In this document: positions 6,651 through 6,959 of the stretch, piece by piece
Position numbering within the stretch: position 1 is the stretch's first letter
How the letters are laid out: each line of letters begins with the position of its first letter
Source: Opitutaceae bacterium
GTDB lineage: Bacteria > Verrucomicrobiota > Verrucomicrobiia > Opitutales > Opitutaceae
Direction: 5' to 3'
DNA: 6,959 bases
Assembly (NCBI GenBank): GCA_009919985.1
Contig: RGAX01000149.1
Coordinates: 1 to 6,959, forward strand
The notes under the pieces: generated by a model
Databases searched by the model: none
What the model saw: the letters and a program-made list of their open reading frames with translations, nothing else
What the model was told of the DNA's origin: nothing
Translations under genes and position numbers: made by a program

Positions 6651-6959
6651 TTAGAGAATCGTGAGGGTGTCTCCGATACGTAGGACGCCGAATTTGGTTT
6701 CGTGGATGAGGTTTTGGCCGAAGTTGACCGACGTGGATTGAACTAAGTCGCGGCGGTAGGTGGCGAGCGTTTGGAGCGGTTCGGGGCCGTCGAGCTGGCC
6801 GGTGGCTTGGTCGGTCGTTGTGACAGAGCAACGCGCACAGGGACCGCCGGCGCGGAAGGTGATTTCGCCGATTCGAAAACGCGGCCAAGTGTCTTCGGCG
6901 TAGGCGGGCGTGTCGGCGAGGATGAGGTTGGGGCGGAATCGATTCATCGGCAGGGCCTC
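6651..6959 (-). CDS. MOSC-domain protein, C-terminal part (5' end beyond window)
   Basis: 102 codons are visible and enter from the right edge in frame (E-A-L-P-M-N-R-F-R-P-N); the gene's start lies outside, and the internal ATG at 6947 is part of the conserved motif, not the start. Seen: MNRFRPNLIL, WPRFRIGEITFRAG, GGPCARCSVTTTDQATG (Cys 41 and 44 of the visible part), EPLQTLATYRR, VNFGQNLI, and a final LRIGDTLTIL. This is the C-terminal half of a MOSC (molybdenum cofactor sulfurase C-terminal) domain of the mARC/YcbX type, and one Cys of the CxxC pair is the expected molybdenum-cofactor ligand. The protein stops right after the barrel, so it has no C-terminal 2Fe-2S ferredoxin domain as in YcbX. 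Relatives reduce N-hydroxylated compounds using a separate electron donor. It precedes the acylase gene by 23 nt on the same strand, so co-transcription is possible, but no functional link is known. Confidence 0.9.
   Translation of the reverse strand, partial: EALPMNRFRPNLILADTPAYAEDTWPRFRIGEITFRAGGPCARCSVTTTDQATGQLDGPEPLQTLATYRRDLVQSTSVNFGQNLIHETKFGVLRIGDTLTIL

Noticed and set aside
6205..6654. 149-codon open frame on the plus strand
   Set aside because: Antisense to the alpha-chain part of the acylase gene; G/V/E-rich translation with no recognisable motif.
6628..6888. 87-codon upstream extension of the acylase frame
   Set aside because: The translated part is rich in R, P and H, overlaps the conserved MOSC gene on the same strand in another frame, and hides a perfect signal peptide that starts at 6627.

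Overview
The window is GC-rich (about 60 % by eye), densely coding bacterial DNA with no mobile element, CRISPR array, rRNA or tRNA that I can see. The gene content (MoxR/DUF58/Bat operon, exported acylase, MOSC protein, GGQ rescue-factor-like protein) and the flavour of the proteins would fit a Verrucomicrobiota bacterium such as an Opitutaceae member. That placement is an inference from protein style; there is no phylogenetic marker here. Most starts lack a recognisable Shine-Dalgarno sequence.

Left block (1-3871, minus strand, read right to left): a compact operon moxR - DUF58 gene - batA - batB-like gene. Gaps are 20 nt and 4 nt, followed by a 4-nt ATGA overlap. MoxR is an AAA+ ATPase that in this family works with von Willebrand factor A (VWA) proteins. 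BatA and BatB are membrane-anchored VWA proteins, both with intact metal-ion-dependent adhesion site (MIDAS) residues, exposed towards the periplasm. The DUF58 protein should carry a third, cytoplasmic VWA-like core, but its central block including the MIDAS strand is missing in frame. The batB-like gene runs off the left edge, and after its normal C-terminal membrane helix it continues into a second, signal-peptide-like hydrophobic segment. This suggests a BatB fusion to a further exported domain, possibly the tetratricopeptide (TPR) protein BatC. The whole batB-like gene is open to the edge of the window and is easy to miss because it has no stop inside it.

Centre (3872-4386): a 119-nt divergent intergenic region separates moxR from a plus-strand gene for a small GGQ-motif protein. 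This protein resembles the catalytic domain of class I release factors and is closest in layout to mitochondrial mtRF-R/C12orf65. It is a likely ribosome-rescue factor.

Right block (4405-6959, minus strand): an exported Ntn-hydrolase of the penicillin acylase superfamily, PvdQ/aculeacin A acylase type, convergent with the release-factor-like gene (18 nt apart). It lies 23 nt downstream of the 3' part of a MOSC-domain gene that enters from the right edge.

I see no wholly new system. The strongest anomalies are the DUF58 protein without its MIDAS core and the apparent BatB fusion, both in the same MoxR operon.
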